A stretch of 64,000 nucleotides of DNA from Crossaster papposus (lineage: Eukaryota > Echinodermata > Asteroidea > Velatida > Solasteridae). A program made the position numbers and the translations under genes. Numbering within the stretch: position 1 is the first letter of the stretch; each line of letters begins with the position of its first letter. The notes under the pieces are model-generated. The model had not been told where the DNA came from. It made no database searches and saw only the letters and a list, made by a program, of their open reading frames with translations. The stretch lies in the NCBI GenBank assembly GCA_037893245.1, contig JBAIAA010000009.1, positions 1,116,001 to 1,180,000 of the forward strand, given 5' to 3'. Below, piece by piece: positions 10,179 through 23,852 of this stretch.

Positions 10179-11697
10179 ATGCGTCAGGACACTGGCGGCA
10201 TAGGCGTATGAGGCAATACACATGTACATACATACACATAAGAAAACATGGCTACGAATGAGGATAATTTTGTCGACATATATCTGAGCTGCGATCCTCA
10301 ACGTTGTTCGAGAATGAAGAGACACTCACCAGCTCGACATCTGAGCCAAAATATTGCCAAATTTCTCACTGAAACAAACCTAAACTGAGAGACTCATGCG
10401 TCAGGACACTGGCGGCATATGCCTATGTGGCAATACACGTGTACATACATACACATCAGAAAACATGGATGCGAATGAGGATAATGTTCTCGACATATAT
10501 CTGAGCTGCGAACCTCGACGTTGTTCGAGAATGAAGAGAAACTCACCAGCTCGATATCTGAGCCAAAATATTGCCAAATTTCTCACTGGAACAATCCTAA
10601 ACTGAGAGACTCATGCGTCAGGACACTGGCGGCATATGCCTATGTGGCAATACACGTGTACATACATACACATCAGAAAACATGGCTGCGAATGAGGATA
10701 ATGTTCTCGACATATATCTGAGCTGCGAACCTCAACGTTGTTCGAGAATGAAGAGACAATCACCAGCTCGACATCTGAGCCAAAATATTGCCAAATTTTT
10801 CACTGAAACAAACCTAAACTGAGAGACTCATGCGTCAGGACACTGGCGGCATATGCCTATGTGGCAATACACGTGTACATACATACACATCAGAAAACAT
10901 GGATGCGAATGAGGATAATGTTCTCGACATATATCTGAGCTGCGAACCTCGACGTTGTTCGAGAATGAAGAGAAACTCACCAGCTCGACATCTGAGCCAA
11001 AATATTGCCAAATTTCTCACTGGAACAAACCTAAACTGAGAGACTCATGCGTCAGGACACTGGCGGCATATGCCTATGTGGCAATACACGTGTACATACA
11101 TACACATCAGAAAACATGGCTGCGAATGAGGATAATGTTCTCGACATATATCTGAGCTGCCAACCTCAACGTTGTTCGAGAATGAAGAGACACTCACCAG
11201 CTCGACATCTGAGCCAAAATATTGCCAAATTTCTCACGGGAACCAACCTAAACTGAGAGACTCATGCGTCAGGACCCTGGCGGCATATGCCTATGTGGCA
11301 ATACACGTGTACATACATACACATAAGAAAACATGGCTACGAATGAGGATAATTTTGTCGACATATATCTGAGCTGCGAGCCTCAACGTTGTTCGAGAAT
11401 GAAGAGACACTCACCAGCTCGACATCTGAGCCAAAATATTGCCGAATTTCTCACTGGAACAAACCTAAACTGAGAGACTCATGCGTCAGGACACTGGCGG
11501 CATAGGCATATGTGGAAATACACTTGTACATACATACACATCAGAAAACATGGCTGCGAATGAGGATAATGTTCTCGACATATATCTGAGCTGCGAACCT
11601 CAACGTTGTTCGAGAATGAAGAGACACTCACCAGCTCGACATCTGAGCCAAAATATTGCCAAATTTCTCACTGGAACAAACCTAAACTGAGAGACTC

Positions 11698-13000
11698 ATG
11701 CGTCAGGACACTGGCGGCATATGCCTATGTGGCAATACACGTGTACATACATACACATCAGAAAACATGGCTGCGAATGAGGATAATGTTCTCGACATAT
11801 ATCTGAGCTGCCAACCTCAACGTTGTTCGAGAATGAAGAGACACTCACCAGCTCGACATCTGAGCCAAAATATTGCCAAATTTCTCACGGGAACCAACCT
11901 AAACTGAGAGACTCATGCGTCAGGACCCTGGCGGCATATGCCTATGTGGCAATACACGTGTACATACATACACATAAGAAAACATGGCTACGAATGAGGA
12001 TAATTTTGTCAACATATATCTGAGCTGCGAGCCTCAACGTTGTTCGAGAATGAAGAGACACTCACCAGCTCGACATCTGAGCCAAAATATTGCCGAATTT
12101 CTCACTGGAACAAACCTAAACTGAGAGACTCATGCGTCAGGACACTGGCGGCATATACCTATGTGGCAATACACGTGTACATACAAACACATCAGAAAAC
12201 ATGGATGCGAATGAGGATAATGTTCTCGACATATATCTGAGCTGCGAACCTCGACGTTGTTCGAGAATGAAGAGAAACTCACCAGCTCGACATCTGAGCC
12301 AAAATATTGCCAAATTTCTCACTGGAACAAACCTAAACTGAGAGACTCATGCGTCAGGACACTGGCGGCATATGCCTATGTGGCAATACACGTGTACATA
12401 CATACACATCAGAAAACATGGCTGCGAATGAGGATAATGTTCTCGACATATATCTGAGCTGCGAACCTCAACGTTGTTCGAGAATGAAGAGACACTCACC
12501 AGCTCGACATCTGACCCAAAATATTGCCAAATTTCTCACTGGAAAAAAACCTAAACTGAGAGACTCATGCGTCAGGACACTGGCGGCATATGCCTATGTG
12601 GCAATACACGTGTACATACATACACATCAGAAAACATGGCTGCGAATGAGGATAATGTTCTCGACATATATCTGAGCTGCGAACCTCAACGTTGTTCGAG
12701 AATGAAGAGACACTCACCAGCTCGACATCTGAGCCAAAATATTGCCAAATTTCTCACTGAAACAAACCTAAACTGAGAGACTCATGCGTCAGGACACTGG
12801 CGGGATATGCCTATGTGGCAATACACGTGTACATACATACACATCAGAAAACATGGATGCGAATGAGGATAATGTTCTCGACATATATCTGAGCTGCGAA
12901 CCTCGACGTTGTTCGAGAATGAAGAGAAACTCACCAGCTCAACATCTGAGCCAAAATATTGCCAAATTTCTCACTGGAACAAACCTAAACTGAGAGACTC
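11698..13000 (+). repeat. Higher-order unit e-f-g-a-b-d' (1303 bp)
   Basis: Six monomers, one of 218 bp because of GGAAAAAAACC in the a unit. Private marks GCGGGATATG (12801) and CAGCTCAACATC recur 1303 bp downstream, so this is one half of a tandem duplication. Confidence 0.75.
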
Positions 13001-14737
13001 ATGCGTCAGGACACTGGCGGCACATGCCTATGTGGCAATACACGTGTACATACATACACATCAGAAAACATGGCTGCGAATGAGGATAATGTTCTCGACA
13101 TATATCTGAGCTGCCAACCTCAACGTTGTTCGAGAATGAAGAGACACTCACCAGCTCGACATCTGAGCCAAAATATTGCCAAATTTCTCACGGGAACCAA
13201 CCTAAACTGAGAGACTCATGCGTCAGGACCCTGGCGGCATATGCCTATGTGGCAATACACGTGTACATACATACACATAAGAAAACATGGCTACGAATGA
13301 GGATAATTTTGTCGACATATATCTGAGCTGCGAGCCTCAACGTTGTTCGAGAATGAAGAGACACTCACCAGCTCGACATCTGAGCCAAAATATTGCCGAA
13401 TTTCTCACTGGAACAAACCTAAACTGAGAGACTCATGCGTCAGGACACTGGCGGCATATACCTATGTGGCAATACACGTGTACATACAAACACATCAGAA
13501 AACATGGATGCGAATGAGGATAATGTTCTCGACATATATCTGAGCTGCGAACCTCGACGTTGTTCGAGAATGAAGAGAAACTCACCAGCTCGACATCTGA
13601 GCCAAAATATTGCCAAATTTCTCACTGGAACAAACCTAAACTGAGAGACTCATGCGTCAGGACACTGGCGGCATATGCCTATGTGGCAATACACGTGTAC
13701 ATACATACACATCAGAAAACATGGCTGCGAATGAGGATAATGTTCTCGACATATATCTGAGCTGCGAACCTCAACGTTGTTCGAGAATGAAGAGACACTC
13801 ACCAGCTCGACATCTGACCCAAAATATTGCCAAATTTCTCACTGGAAAAAAACCTAAACTGAGAGACTCATGCGTCAGGACACTGGCGGCATATGCCTAT
13901 GTGGCAATACACGTGTACATACATACACATCAGAAAACATGGCTGCGAATGAGGATAATGTTCTCGACATATATCTGAGCTGCGAACCTCAACGTTGTTC
14001 GAGAATGAAGAGACACTCACCAGCTCGACATCTGAGCCAAAATATTGCCAAATTTCTCACTGAAACAAACCTAAACTGAGAGACTCATGCGTCAGGACAC
14101 TGGCGGGATATGCCTATGTGGCAATACACGTGTACATACATACACATCAGAAAACATGGATGCGAATGAGGATAATGTTCTCGACATATATCTGAGCTGC
14201 GAACCTCGACGTTGTTCGAGAATGAAGAGAAACTCACCAGCTCAACATCTGAGCCAAAATATTGCCAAATTTCTCACTGGAACAAACCTAAACTGAGAGA
14301 CTCATGCGTCAGGACACTGGCGGCACATGCCTATGTGGCAATACACGTGTACATACATACACATCAGAAAACATGGCTGCGAATGAGGATAATGTTCTCG
14401 ACATATATCTGAGCTGCCAACCTCAACGTTGTTCGAGAATGAAGAGACACTCACCAGCTCGACATCTGAGCCAAAATATTGCCAAATTCCTCACTGAAAC
14501 AAACCTAAACTGAGAGACTCATGCGTCAGGACACTGGCGGCATATGCCTATGTGGCAATACACGTGTACATACATACACATCAGAAAACATGGATGCGAA
14601 TGAGGATAATGTTCTCGACATATATCTGAGCTGCGAACCTCGACGTTGTTCGAGAATGAAGAGAAACTCACCAGCTCGACATCTGAGCCAAAATATTGCC
14701 AAATTTCTCACTGGAACAAACCTAAACTGAGAGACTC
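13001..14737 (+). repeat. Higher-order unit e-f-g-a-b-d'-c'-d (1737 bp)
   Basis: Its first six monomers repeat the preceding 1303-bp unit with the same private marks, including GGAAAAAAACC and GCGGGATATG at 14104. Homology breaks near 14487, where TTCCTCACTGAAAC replaces TTTCTCACGGGAACC. Confidence 0.75.
13435..13651 (+). repeat. Monomer type g (exemplar)
   Basis: Diagnostic bases: CATATACCTATG, TACAAACACATCAG, ATGGATGCG, CCTCGACG and AGAAACTCACC. Confidence 0.85.
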
Positions 14738-15822
14738 ATGCGTCAGGACACTGGCGGCATATGCCTATGTGGCAATACACGTGTACATACATACACATCA
14801 GAAAACATGGCTGCGAATGAGGATAATGCTCTCGACATATATTTGAGCTGCCAACCTCAACGTTGTTCGAGAATGAAGAGACACTCACCAGCTCGACATC
14901 TGAGCCAAAATATTGCCAAATTTCTCACGGGAACCAACCTAAACTGAGAGACTCATGCGTCAGGACCCTGGCGGCATATGCCTATGTGGCAATACACGTG
15001 TACATACATACACATAAGAAAACATGGCTACAAATGAGGATAATTTTGTCGACATATATCTGAGCTGCGAGCCTCAACGTTGTTCGAGAATGAAGAGACA
15101 CTCACCAGCTCGACATCTGAGCCAAAATATTGCCGAATTTCTCACTGGAACAAACCTAAACTGAGAGACTCATGCGTCAGGACACTGGCGGCATATACCT
15201 ATGTGGCAATACACGTGTACATACAAACACATCAGAAAACATGGATGCGAATGAGGATAATGTTCTCGACATATATCTGAGCTGCGAACCTCGACGTTGT
15301 TCGAGAATGAAGAGAAACTCACCAGCTCGACATCTGAGCCAAAATATTGCCAAATTTCTCACTGGAACAAACCTAAACTGAGAGACTCATGCGTCAGGAC
15401 ACTGGCGGCATATGCCTATGTGGCAATACACGTGTACATACATACACATCAGAAAACATGGCTGCGAATGAGGATAATGTTCTCGACATATATCTGAGCT
15501 GCGAACCTCAACGTTGTTCGAGAATGAAGAGACACTCACCAGCTCGACATCTGACCCAAAATATTGCCAAATTTCTCACTGGAACAAACCTAAACTGAGA
15601 GACTCATGCGTCAGGACGCTGGCGGCATATGCCTATGTGGCAATACACGTGTACATACAAACACATCAGAAAAAATGGCTGCGAATGAGGATAATGTTCT
15701 CGACATATATCTGAGCTGCGAACCTCAACGTTGTTCGAGAATGAAGAGACACTCACCAGCTCGACATCTGAGCCAAAATATTGCCAAATTTCTCACTGAA
15801 ACAAACCTAAACTGAGAGACTC
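14738..15822 (+). repeat. Higher-order unit eA-f-g-a-b (1085 bp)
   Basis: Canonical five-monomer unit of the eA class. Its f copy has the private change GCTACAAATG at 15027. Confidence 0.8.
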
Positions 15823-16039
15823 ATGCGTCAGGACACTGGCGGCATATGCCTATGTGGCAATACACGTGTACATACATACACATCAGAAAACATGGCTGCG
15901 AATGAGGATAATGTTCTCGACATATATCTGAGCTGCCAACCTCAACGTTGTTCGAGAATGAAGAGACACTCACCAGCTCGACATCTGAGCCAAAATATTG
16001 CCAAATTTCTCACGGGAACCAACCTAAACTGAGAGACTC
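15823..16039 (+). repeat. Monomer type e (exemplar)
   Basis: Diagnostic bases: ACACTGG start, ACACATCAG, ATGGCTGCG, GTTCTCGAC (GCTCTCGAC in the eA variant, e.g. 14738), GCTGCCAACCTC and the ending CACGGGAACCAACC. Confidence 0.85.
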
Positions 16040-16256
16040 ATGCGTCAGGACCCTGGCGGCATATGCCTATGTGGCAATACACGTGTACATACATACACAT
16101 AAGAAAACATGGCTACGAATGAGGATAATTTTGTCGACATATATCTGAGCTGCGAGCCTCAACGTTGTTCGAGAATGAAGAGACACTCACCAGCTCGACA
16201 TCTGAGCCAAAATATTGCCGAATTTCTCACTGGAACAAACCTAAACTGAGAGACTC
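16040..16256 (+). repeat. Monomer type f (exemplar)
   Basis: Diagnostic bases: ACCCTGG start, ACACATAAG, ATGGCTACG, TTTTGTCGAC, GCGAGCCTC and ATTGCCGAATTTC. The GTCGAC hexamer distinguishes it from the CTCGAC of the other types. Confidence 0.85.
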
Positions 16257-16473
16257 ATGCGTCAGGACACTGGCGGCATATACCTATGTGGCAATACACG
16301 TGTACATACAAACACATCAGAAAACATGGATGCAAATGAGGATAATGTTCTCGACATATATCTGAGCTGCGAACCTCGACGTTGTTCGAGAATGAAGAGA
16401 AACTCACCAGCTCGACATCTGAGCCAAAATATTGCCAAATTTCTCACTGGAACAAACCTAAACTGAGAGACTC

Positions 16474-16690
16474 ATGCGTCAGGACACTGGCGGCATATGC
16501 CTATGTGGCAATACACGTGTACATACATACACATCAGAAAACATGGCTGCGAATGAGGATAATGTTCTCGACATATATCTGAGCTGCGAACCTCAACGTT
16601 GTTCGAGAATGAAGAGACACTCACCAGCTCGACATCTGACCCAAAATATTGCCAAATTTCTCACTGGAACAAACCTAAACTGAGAGACTC
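16474..16690 (+). repeat. Monomer type a (exemplar)
   Basis: Diagnostic bases: ATGGCTGCG, GCGAACCTCAACG, CTGACCCAAAAT and CACTGGAAC. Copies at 12349, 13652 and 37743 have GGAAAAAAACC instead of GGAACAAACC and are 218 bp. Confidence 0.85.
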
Positions 16691-16907
16691 ATGCGTCAGG
16701 ACACTGGCGGCATATGCCTATGTGGCAATACACGTGTACATACATACACATCAGAAAACATGGCTGCGAATGAGGATAATGTTCTCGACATATATCTGAG
16801 CTGCGAACCTCAACGTTGTTCGAGAATGAAGAGACACTCACCAGCTCGACATCTGAGCCAAAATATTGCCAAATTTCTCACTGAAACAAACCTAAACTGA
16901 GAGACTC
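16691..16907 (+). repeat. Monomer type b (exemplar)
   Basis: Diagnostic bases: ATGGCTGCG, GCGAACCTCAACG, CTGAGCCAAAAT and CACTGAAAC. A subtype (15606, 19295, 29497, 30148, 32101, 33837, 35790) has TACAAACACATCAG and GAAAAAATGG. Confidence 0.85.
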
Positions 16908-17341
16908 ATGCGTCAGGACACTGGCGTCATATGCCTATGTGGCAATACACGTGTACATACATACACATCAGAAAACATGGATGCGAATGAGGATAATGTT
17001 CTCGACATATATCTGAGCTGCCAACCTCAACGTTGTTCGAGAATGAAGAGACACTCACCAGCTCGACATCTGAGCCAAAATATTGCCAAATTCCTCACTG
17101 AAACAAACCTAAACTGAGAGACTCATGCGTCAGGACACTGGCGGCATATGCCTATGTGGCAATACACGTGTACATACATACACATCAGAAAACATGGATG
17201 CGAATGAGGATAATGTTCTCGACATATATCTGAGCTGCGAACCTCAACGTTGTTCGAGAATGAAGAGACACTCACCAGCTCGACATCTGAGCCAAAATAT
17301 TGCCAAATTCCTCACTGAAACAAACCTAAACTGAGAGACTC

Positions 17342-18426
17342 ATGCGTCAGGACACTGGCGGCATATGCCTATGTGGCAATACACGTGTACATACATACAC
17401 ATCAGAAAACATGGCTGCGAATGAGGATAATGCTCTCGACATATATCTGAGCTGCCAACCTCAACGTTGTTCGAGAATGAAGAGACACTCACCAGCTCGA
17501 CATCTGAGCCAAAATATTGCCAAATTTCTCACGGGAACCAACCTAAACTGAGAGACTCATGCGTCAGGACCCTGGCGGCATATGCCTATGTGGCAATACA
17601 CGTGTACATACATACACATAAGAAAACATGGCTACGAATGAGGATAATTTTGTCGACATATATCTGAGCTGCGAGCCTCAACGTTGTTCGAGAATGAAGA
17701 GACACTCACCACCTCGACATCTGAGCCAAAATATTGCCGAATTTCTCACTGGAACAAACCTAAACTGAGAGACTCATGCGTCAGGACACTGGCGGCATAT
17801 ACCTATGTGGCAATACACGTGTACATACAAACACATCAGAAAACATGGATGCGAATGAGGATAATGTTCTCGACATATATCTGAGCTGCGAACCTCGACG
17901 TTGTTCGAGAATGAAGAGAAACTCACCAGCTCGACATCTGAGCCAAAATATTGCCAAATTTCTCACTGGAACAAACCTAAACTGAGAGACTCATGCGTCA
18001 GGACACTGGCGGCATATGCCTATGTGGCAATACACGTGTACATACATACACATCAGAAAACATGGATGCGAATGAGGATAATGTTCTCGACATATATCTG
18101 AGCTGCCAACCTCAACGTTGTTCGAGAATGAAGAGACACTCACCAGCTCGACATCTGAGCCAAAATATTGCCAAATTCCTCACTGAAACAAACCTAAACT
18201 GAGAGACTCATGCGTCAGGACACTGGCGGCATATGCCTATGTGGCAATACACGTGTACATACATACACATCAGAAAACATGGATGCGAATGAGGATAATG
18301 TTCTCGACATATATCTGAGCTGCGAACCTCAACGTTGTTCGAGAATGAAGAGACACTCACCAGCTCGACATCTGAGCCAAAATATTGCCAAATTCCTCAC
18401 TGAAACAAACCTAAACTGAGAGACTC
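17342..18426 (+). repeat. Higher-order unit eA-f-g-c-c (1085 bp)
   Basis: Same length as the five-mer but with a and b replaced by the two c-class monomers, as if an exchange joined g directly to c. Confidence 0.7.
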
Positions 18427-19511
18427 ATGCGTCAGGACACTGGCGGCATATGCCTATGTGGCAATACACGTGTACATACATACACATCAGAAAACATGGC
18501 TGCGAATGAGGATAATGCTCTCGACATATATCTGAGCTGCCAACCTCAACGTTGTTCGAGAATGAAGAGACACTCACCAGCTCGACATCTGAGCCAAAAT
18601 ATTGCCAAATTTCTCACGGGAACCAACCTAAACTGAGAGACTCATGCGTCAGGACCCTGGCGGCATATGCCTATGTGGCAATACACGTGTACATACATAC
18701 ACATAAGAAAACATGGCTACGAATGAGGATAATTTTGTCGACATATATCTGAGCTGCGAGCCTCAACGTTGTTCGAGAATGAAGAGACACTCACCAGCTC
18801 GACATCTGAGCCAAAATATTGCCGAATTTCTCACTGGAACAAACCTAAACTGAGAGACTCATGCGTCAGGACACTGGCGGCATATACCTATGTGGCAATA
18901 CACGTGTACATACAAACACATCAGAAAACATGGATGCGAATGAGGATAATGTTCTCGACATATATCTGAGCTGCGAACCTCGACGTTGTTCGAGAATGAA
19001 GAGAAACTCACCAGCTCGACATCTGAGCCAAAATATTGCCAAATTTCTCACTGGAACAAACCTAAACTGAGAGACTCATGCGTCAGGACACTGGCGGCAT
19101 ATGCCTATGTGGCAATACACGTGTACATACATACACATCAGAAAACAAGGCTGCGAATGAGGATAATGTTCTCGACATATATCTGAGCTGCGAACCTCAA
19201 CGTTGTTCGAGAATGAAGAGACACTCACCAGCTCGACATCTGACCCAAAATATTGCCAAATTTCTCACTGGAACAAACCTAAACTGAGAGACTCATGCGT
19301 CAGGACACTGGCGGCATATGCCTATGTGGCAATACACGTGTACATACAAACACATCAGAAAAAATGGCTGCGAATGAGGATAATGTTCTCGACATATATC
19401 TGAGCTGCGAACCTCAACGTTGTTCGAGAATGAAGAGACACTCACCAGCTCGACATCTGAGCCAAAATATTGCCAAATTTCTCACTGAAACAAACCTAAG
19501 CTGAGAGACTC
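18427..19511 (+). repeat. Higher-order unit eA-f-g-a-b (1085 bp)
   Basis: Canonical five-mer. Private changes: ACAAGGCTGCG at 19146 and CCTAAGCTGAG at 19495. Confidence 0.8.
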
Positions 19512-21247
19512 ATGCGTCAGGACACTGGCGGCATATGCCTATGTGGCAATACACGTGTACATACATACACATCAGAAAACATGGCTGCGAATGAGGATAA
19601 TGTTCTCGACATATATCTGAGCTGCCAACCTCAACGTTGTTCGAGAATGAAGAGACACTCACCAGCTCGACATCTGAGCCAAAATATTGCCAAATTTCTC
19701 ACGGGAACCAACCTAAACTGAGAGACTTATGCGTCAGGACCCTGGCGGCATATGCCTATGTGGCAATACACGTGTACATACATACACATAAGAAAACATG
19801 GCTACGAATGAGGATAATTTTGTCGACATATATCTGAGCTGCAAGCCTCAACGTTGTTCGAGAATGAAGAGACACTCACCAGCTCAACATCTGAGCCAAA
19901 ATATTGCCGAATTTCTCACTGGAACAAACCTAAACTGAGAGACTCATGCGTCAGGACACTGGCGGCATATACCTATGTGGCAATACACGTGTACATACAA
20001 ACACATCAGAAAACATGGATGCAAATGAGGATAATGTTCTCGACATATATCTAAGCTGCGAACCTCGACGTTGTTCGAGAATGAAGAGAAACTCAACAGC
20101 TCGACATCTGAGCCAAAATATTGCAAAATTTCTCACTGGAACAAACCTAAACTGAGAGACTCATGCGTCAGGACACTGGCGGCATATGCCTATGTGGCAA
20201 TACACGTGTACATACATACACATCAGAAAACATGGCTGCGAATGAGGATAATGTTCTCGACATATATCTGAGCTGCGAACCTCAACGTTGTTCGAGAATG
20301 AAGAGACACTCACCAGCTCGACATCTGACCCAAAATATTGCCAAATTTCTCACTGGAACAAACCTAAACTGAGAGACTCATGCGTCAGGACACTGGCGGC
20401 ATATGCCTATGTGGCAATACACGTGTACATACATACACATCAGAAAACATGGCTGCGAATGAGGATAATGTTCTCGACATATATCTGAGCTGCGAACCTC
20501 AACGTTGTTCGAGAATGAAGAGACACTCACCAGCTCGACATCTGAGCCAAAATATTGCCAAATTTCTCACTGAAACAAACCTAAACTGAGAGACTCATGC
20601 GTCAGGACACTGGCGGCATATGCCTATGTGGCAATACACGTGTACATACATACACATCAGAAAACATGGCTGCGAATGAGGATAATGTTCTCGACATATA
20701 TCTGAGCTGCCAACCTCAACGTTGTTCGAGAATGAAGAGACACTCACCAGCTCGACATCTGACCCAAAATATTGCCAAATTTCTCACTGGAACAAACCTA
20801 AACTGAGAGACTCATGCGTCAGGACCCTGGCGGCATATGCCTATGTGGCAATAAACGTGTACATACAAACACATCAGAAAACATGGCTGCGAATGATGAT
20901 AATGTTCTCGACATATATCTGAGCTGCGAACCTCAACGTTGTTCGAGAATGAAGAGACACTCACCAGCTCGACATCTGAGCCAAAATATTGCCAAATTCC
21001 TCACTGAAACAAACCTAAACTGAGAGACTCATGCGTCAGGACACTGGCGGCATATGCCTATGTGGCAATACACGTGTACATACATACACATCAGAAAACA
21101 TGGCTGCGAATGAGGATAATGTTCTCGACATATATCTGAGCTGCGAACCTCAACGTTGTTCGAGCATGAAGAGACACTCACCAGCTCGACATCTGAGCCA
21201 AAATATTGCCAAATTTCTCACTGAAACAAACCTAAACTGAGAGACTC
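19512..21247 (+). repeat. Higher-order unit e-f-g-a-b plus three mixed monomers (1736 bp)
   Basis: The first ~1.15 kb (19512 to about 20660) is repeated at 21248 with a rare set of private changes: GAGACTTATGCG, GCAAGCCTC, CAGCTCAACATC, ATCTAAGCTGCG and CTCAACAGC. The last three monomers are chimeric: 20597 has an e front and an a end, and 20814 has AATAAACGTG and GAATGATGAT. Confidence 0.8.
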
Positions 21248-22766
21248 ATGCGTCAGGACACTGGCGGCATATGCCTATGTGGCAATACACGTGTACATAC
21301 ATACACATCAGAAAACATGGCTGCGAATGAGGATAATGTTCTCGACATATATCTGAGCTGCCAACCTCAACGTTGTTCGAGAATGAAGAGACACTCACCA
21401 GCTCGACATCTGAGCCAAAATATTGCCAAATTTCTCACGGGAACCAACCTAAACTGAGAGACTTATGCGTCAGGACCCTGGCGGCATATGCCTATGTGGC
21501 AATACACGTGTACATACATACACATAAGAAAACATGGCTACGAATGAGGATAATTTTGTCGACATATATCTGAGCTGCAAGCCTCAACGTTGTTCGAGAA
21601 TGAAGAGACACTCACCAGCTCAACATCTGAGCCAAAATATTGCCGAATTTCTCACTGGAACAAACCTAAACTGAGAGACTCATGCGTCAGGACACTGGCG
21701 GCATATACCTATGTGGCAATACACGTGTACATACAAACACATCAGAAAACATGGATGCAAATGAGGATAATGTTCTCGACATATATCTAAGCTGCGAACC
21801 TCGACGTTGTTCGAGAATGAAGAGAAACTCAACAGCTCGACATCTGAGCCAAAATATTGCAAAATTTCTCACTGGAACAAACCTAAACTGAGAGACTCAT
21901 GCGTCAGGACACTGGCGGCATATGCCTATGTGGCAATACACGTGTACATACATACACATCAGAAAACATGGCTGCGAATGAGGATAATGTTCTCGACATA
22001 TATCTGAGCTGCGAACCTCAACGTTGTTCGAGAATGAAGAGACACTCACCAGCTCGACATCTGACCCAAAATATTGCCAAATTTCTCACTGGAACAAACC
22101 TAAACTGAGAGACTCATGCGTCAGGACACTGGCGGCATATGCCTATGTGGCAATACACGTGTACATACATACACATCAGAAAACATGGCTGCGAATGAGG
22201 ATAATGTTCTCGACATATATCTGAGCTGCGAACCTCAACGTTGTTCGAGAATGAAGAGACACTCACCAGCTCGACATCTGAGCCAAAATATTGCCAAATT
22301 TCTCACTGAAACAAACCTAAACTGAGAGACTCATGCGTCAGGACACTGGCGGCATATGCCTATGTGGCAATACACGTGTACATACATACACATCAGAAAA
22401 CATGGATGCGAATGAGGATAATGTTCTCGACATATATCTGAGCTGCCAACCTCAACGTTGTTCGAGAATGAAGAAACACTCACCAGCTCGACATCTGAGC
22501 CAAAATATTGCCAAATTCCTCACTGAAACAAACCTAAACTGAGAGACTCATGCGTCAGGACACTGGCGGCATATGCCTATGTGGCAATACACGTGTACAT
22601 ACATACACATCAGAAAACATGGATGCGAATGAGGATAATGTTCTCGACATATATCTGAGCTGCGAACCTCGACGTTGTTCGAGAATGAAGAGAAATTCAC
22701 CAGCTCGACATCTGAGCCAAAATATTGCCAAATTTCTCACTGGAACAAACCTAAACTGAGAGACTC
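21248..22766 (+). repeat. Higher-order unit e-f-g-a-b-c-d (1519 bp)
   Basis: Fullest seven-mer. Together with the next five-mer it forms the 12-monomer unit. Its first five monomers duplicate 19512-20660 at an offset of 1736 bp, with the same private changes. Confidence 0.85.
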
Positions 22767-23852
22767 ATGCGTCAGGACACTGGCGGCATATGCCTATGTG
22801 GCAATACACGTGTACATACATACACATCAGAAAACATGGCTGCGAATGAGGATAATGCTCTCGACATATATCTGAGCTGCCAACCTCAACGTTGTTCGAG
22901 AATGAAGAGACACTCACCAGCTCGACATCTGAGCCAAAATATTGCCAAATTTTTCACGGGAACCAACCTAAACTGAGAGACTCATGCGTCAGGACCCTGG
23001 CGGCATATGCCTATGTGGCAATACACGTGTACATACACACACATAAGAAAACATGGCTACGAATGAGGATAATTTTGTCGACATATATCTGAGCTGCGAG
23101 CCTCAACGTTGTTCGAGAATGAAGAGACACTCACCAGCTCGACATCTGAGCCAAATTATTGCCGAATTTCTCACTGGAACAAACCTAAACTGAGAGACTC
23201 ATGCGTCAGGACACTGGCGGCATATACCTATGTGGCAATACACGTGTACATACAAACACATCAGAAAACATGGATGCGAATGAGGATAATGTTCTCGACA
23301 TATATCTGAGCTGCGAACCTCGACGTTGTTCGAGAATGAAGAGAAACTCACCAGCTCGACATCTGAGCCAAAATATTGCCAAATTTCTCACTGGAACAAA
23401 CCTAAACTGAGAGACTCATGCGTCAGGACACTGGCGGCATATGCCTATGTGGCAATACACGTGTACATACATACACATCAGAAAACATGGCTGCGAATGA
23501 GGATAATGTTCTCGACATATATCTGAGCTGCGAACCTCAACGTTGTTCGAGAATGAAGAGACACTCACCAGCTCGACATCTGACCCAAAATATTGCCAAA
23601 TTTCTCACTGGAACAAACCTAAACTGAGAGACTCATGCGTCAGGACACTGGCGGCATATGCCTATGTGGCAATACACGTGTACATACAAACACATCAGAA
23701 AAAAATGGCTGCGAATGAGGATAATGTTCTCGACATATATCTGAGCTGCGAACCTCAACGTTGTTCGAGAATGAAGAGACACTCACCAGCTCGACATCTG
23801 AGCCAAAATATTGCCAAATTTCTCACTGAAACAAACCTAAACTGAGAGACTC
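22767..23852 (+). repeat. Higher-order unit eA-f-g-a-b (1086 bp)
   Basis: Carries AAATTTTTCACGGG and TACACACACATAAG, marks also found at 28629, 31233, 34922 and 37092. The extra base is in the GAAAAAAATGG of its b monomer. Confidence 0.8.

Larger units (their letters stand above)
15823..17341 (+). repeat. Higher-order unit e-f-g-a-b-c-c (1519 bp)
   Basis: Seven-monomer unit in which the d position holds a c variant with GCGAACCTC. The first c has GGCGTCATATG at 16923. Confidence 0.75.

Noticed and set aside
12349..12675. Short ATG-initiated open frames of 60-119 codons, repeated hundreds of times in overlapping phases on both strands
   Set aside because: Each ends within about one monomer because 217 is not divisible by 3. 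The longest ones exist only where an indel shifts the frame. Base changes follow monomer types rather than codon positions, and three overlapping frames are equally open. I call them by-products of the repeat, not genes.
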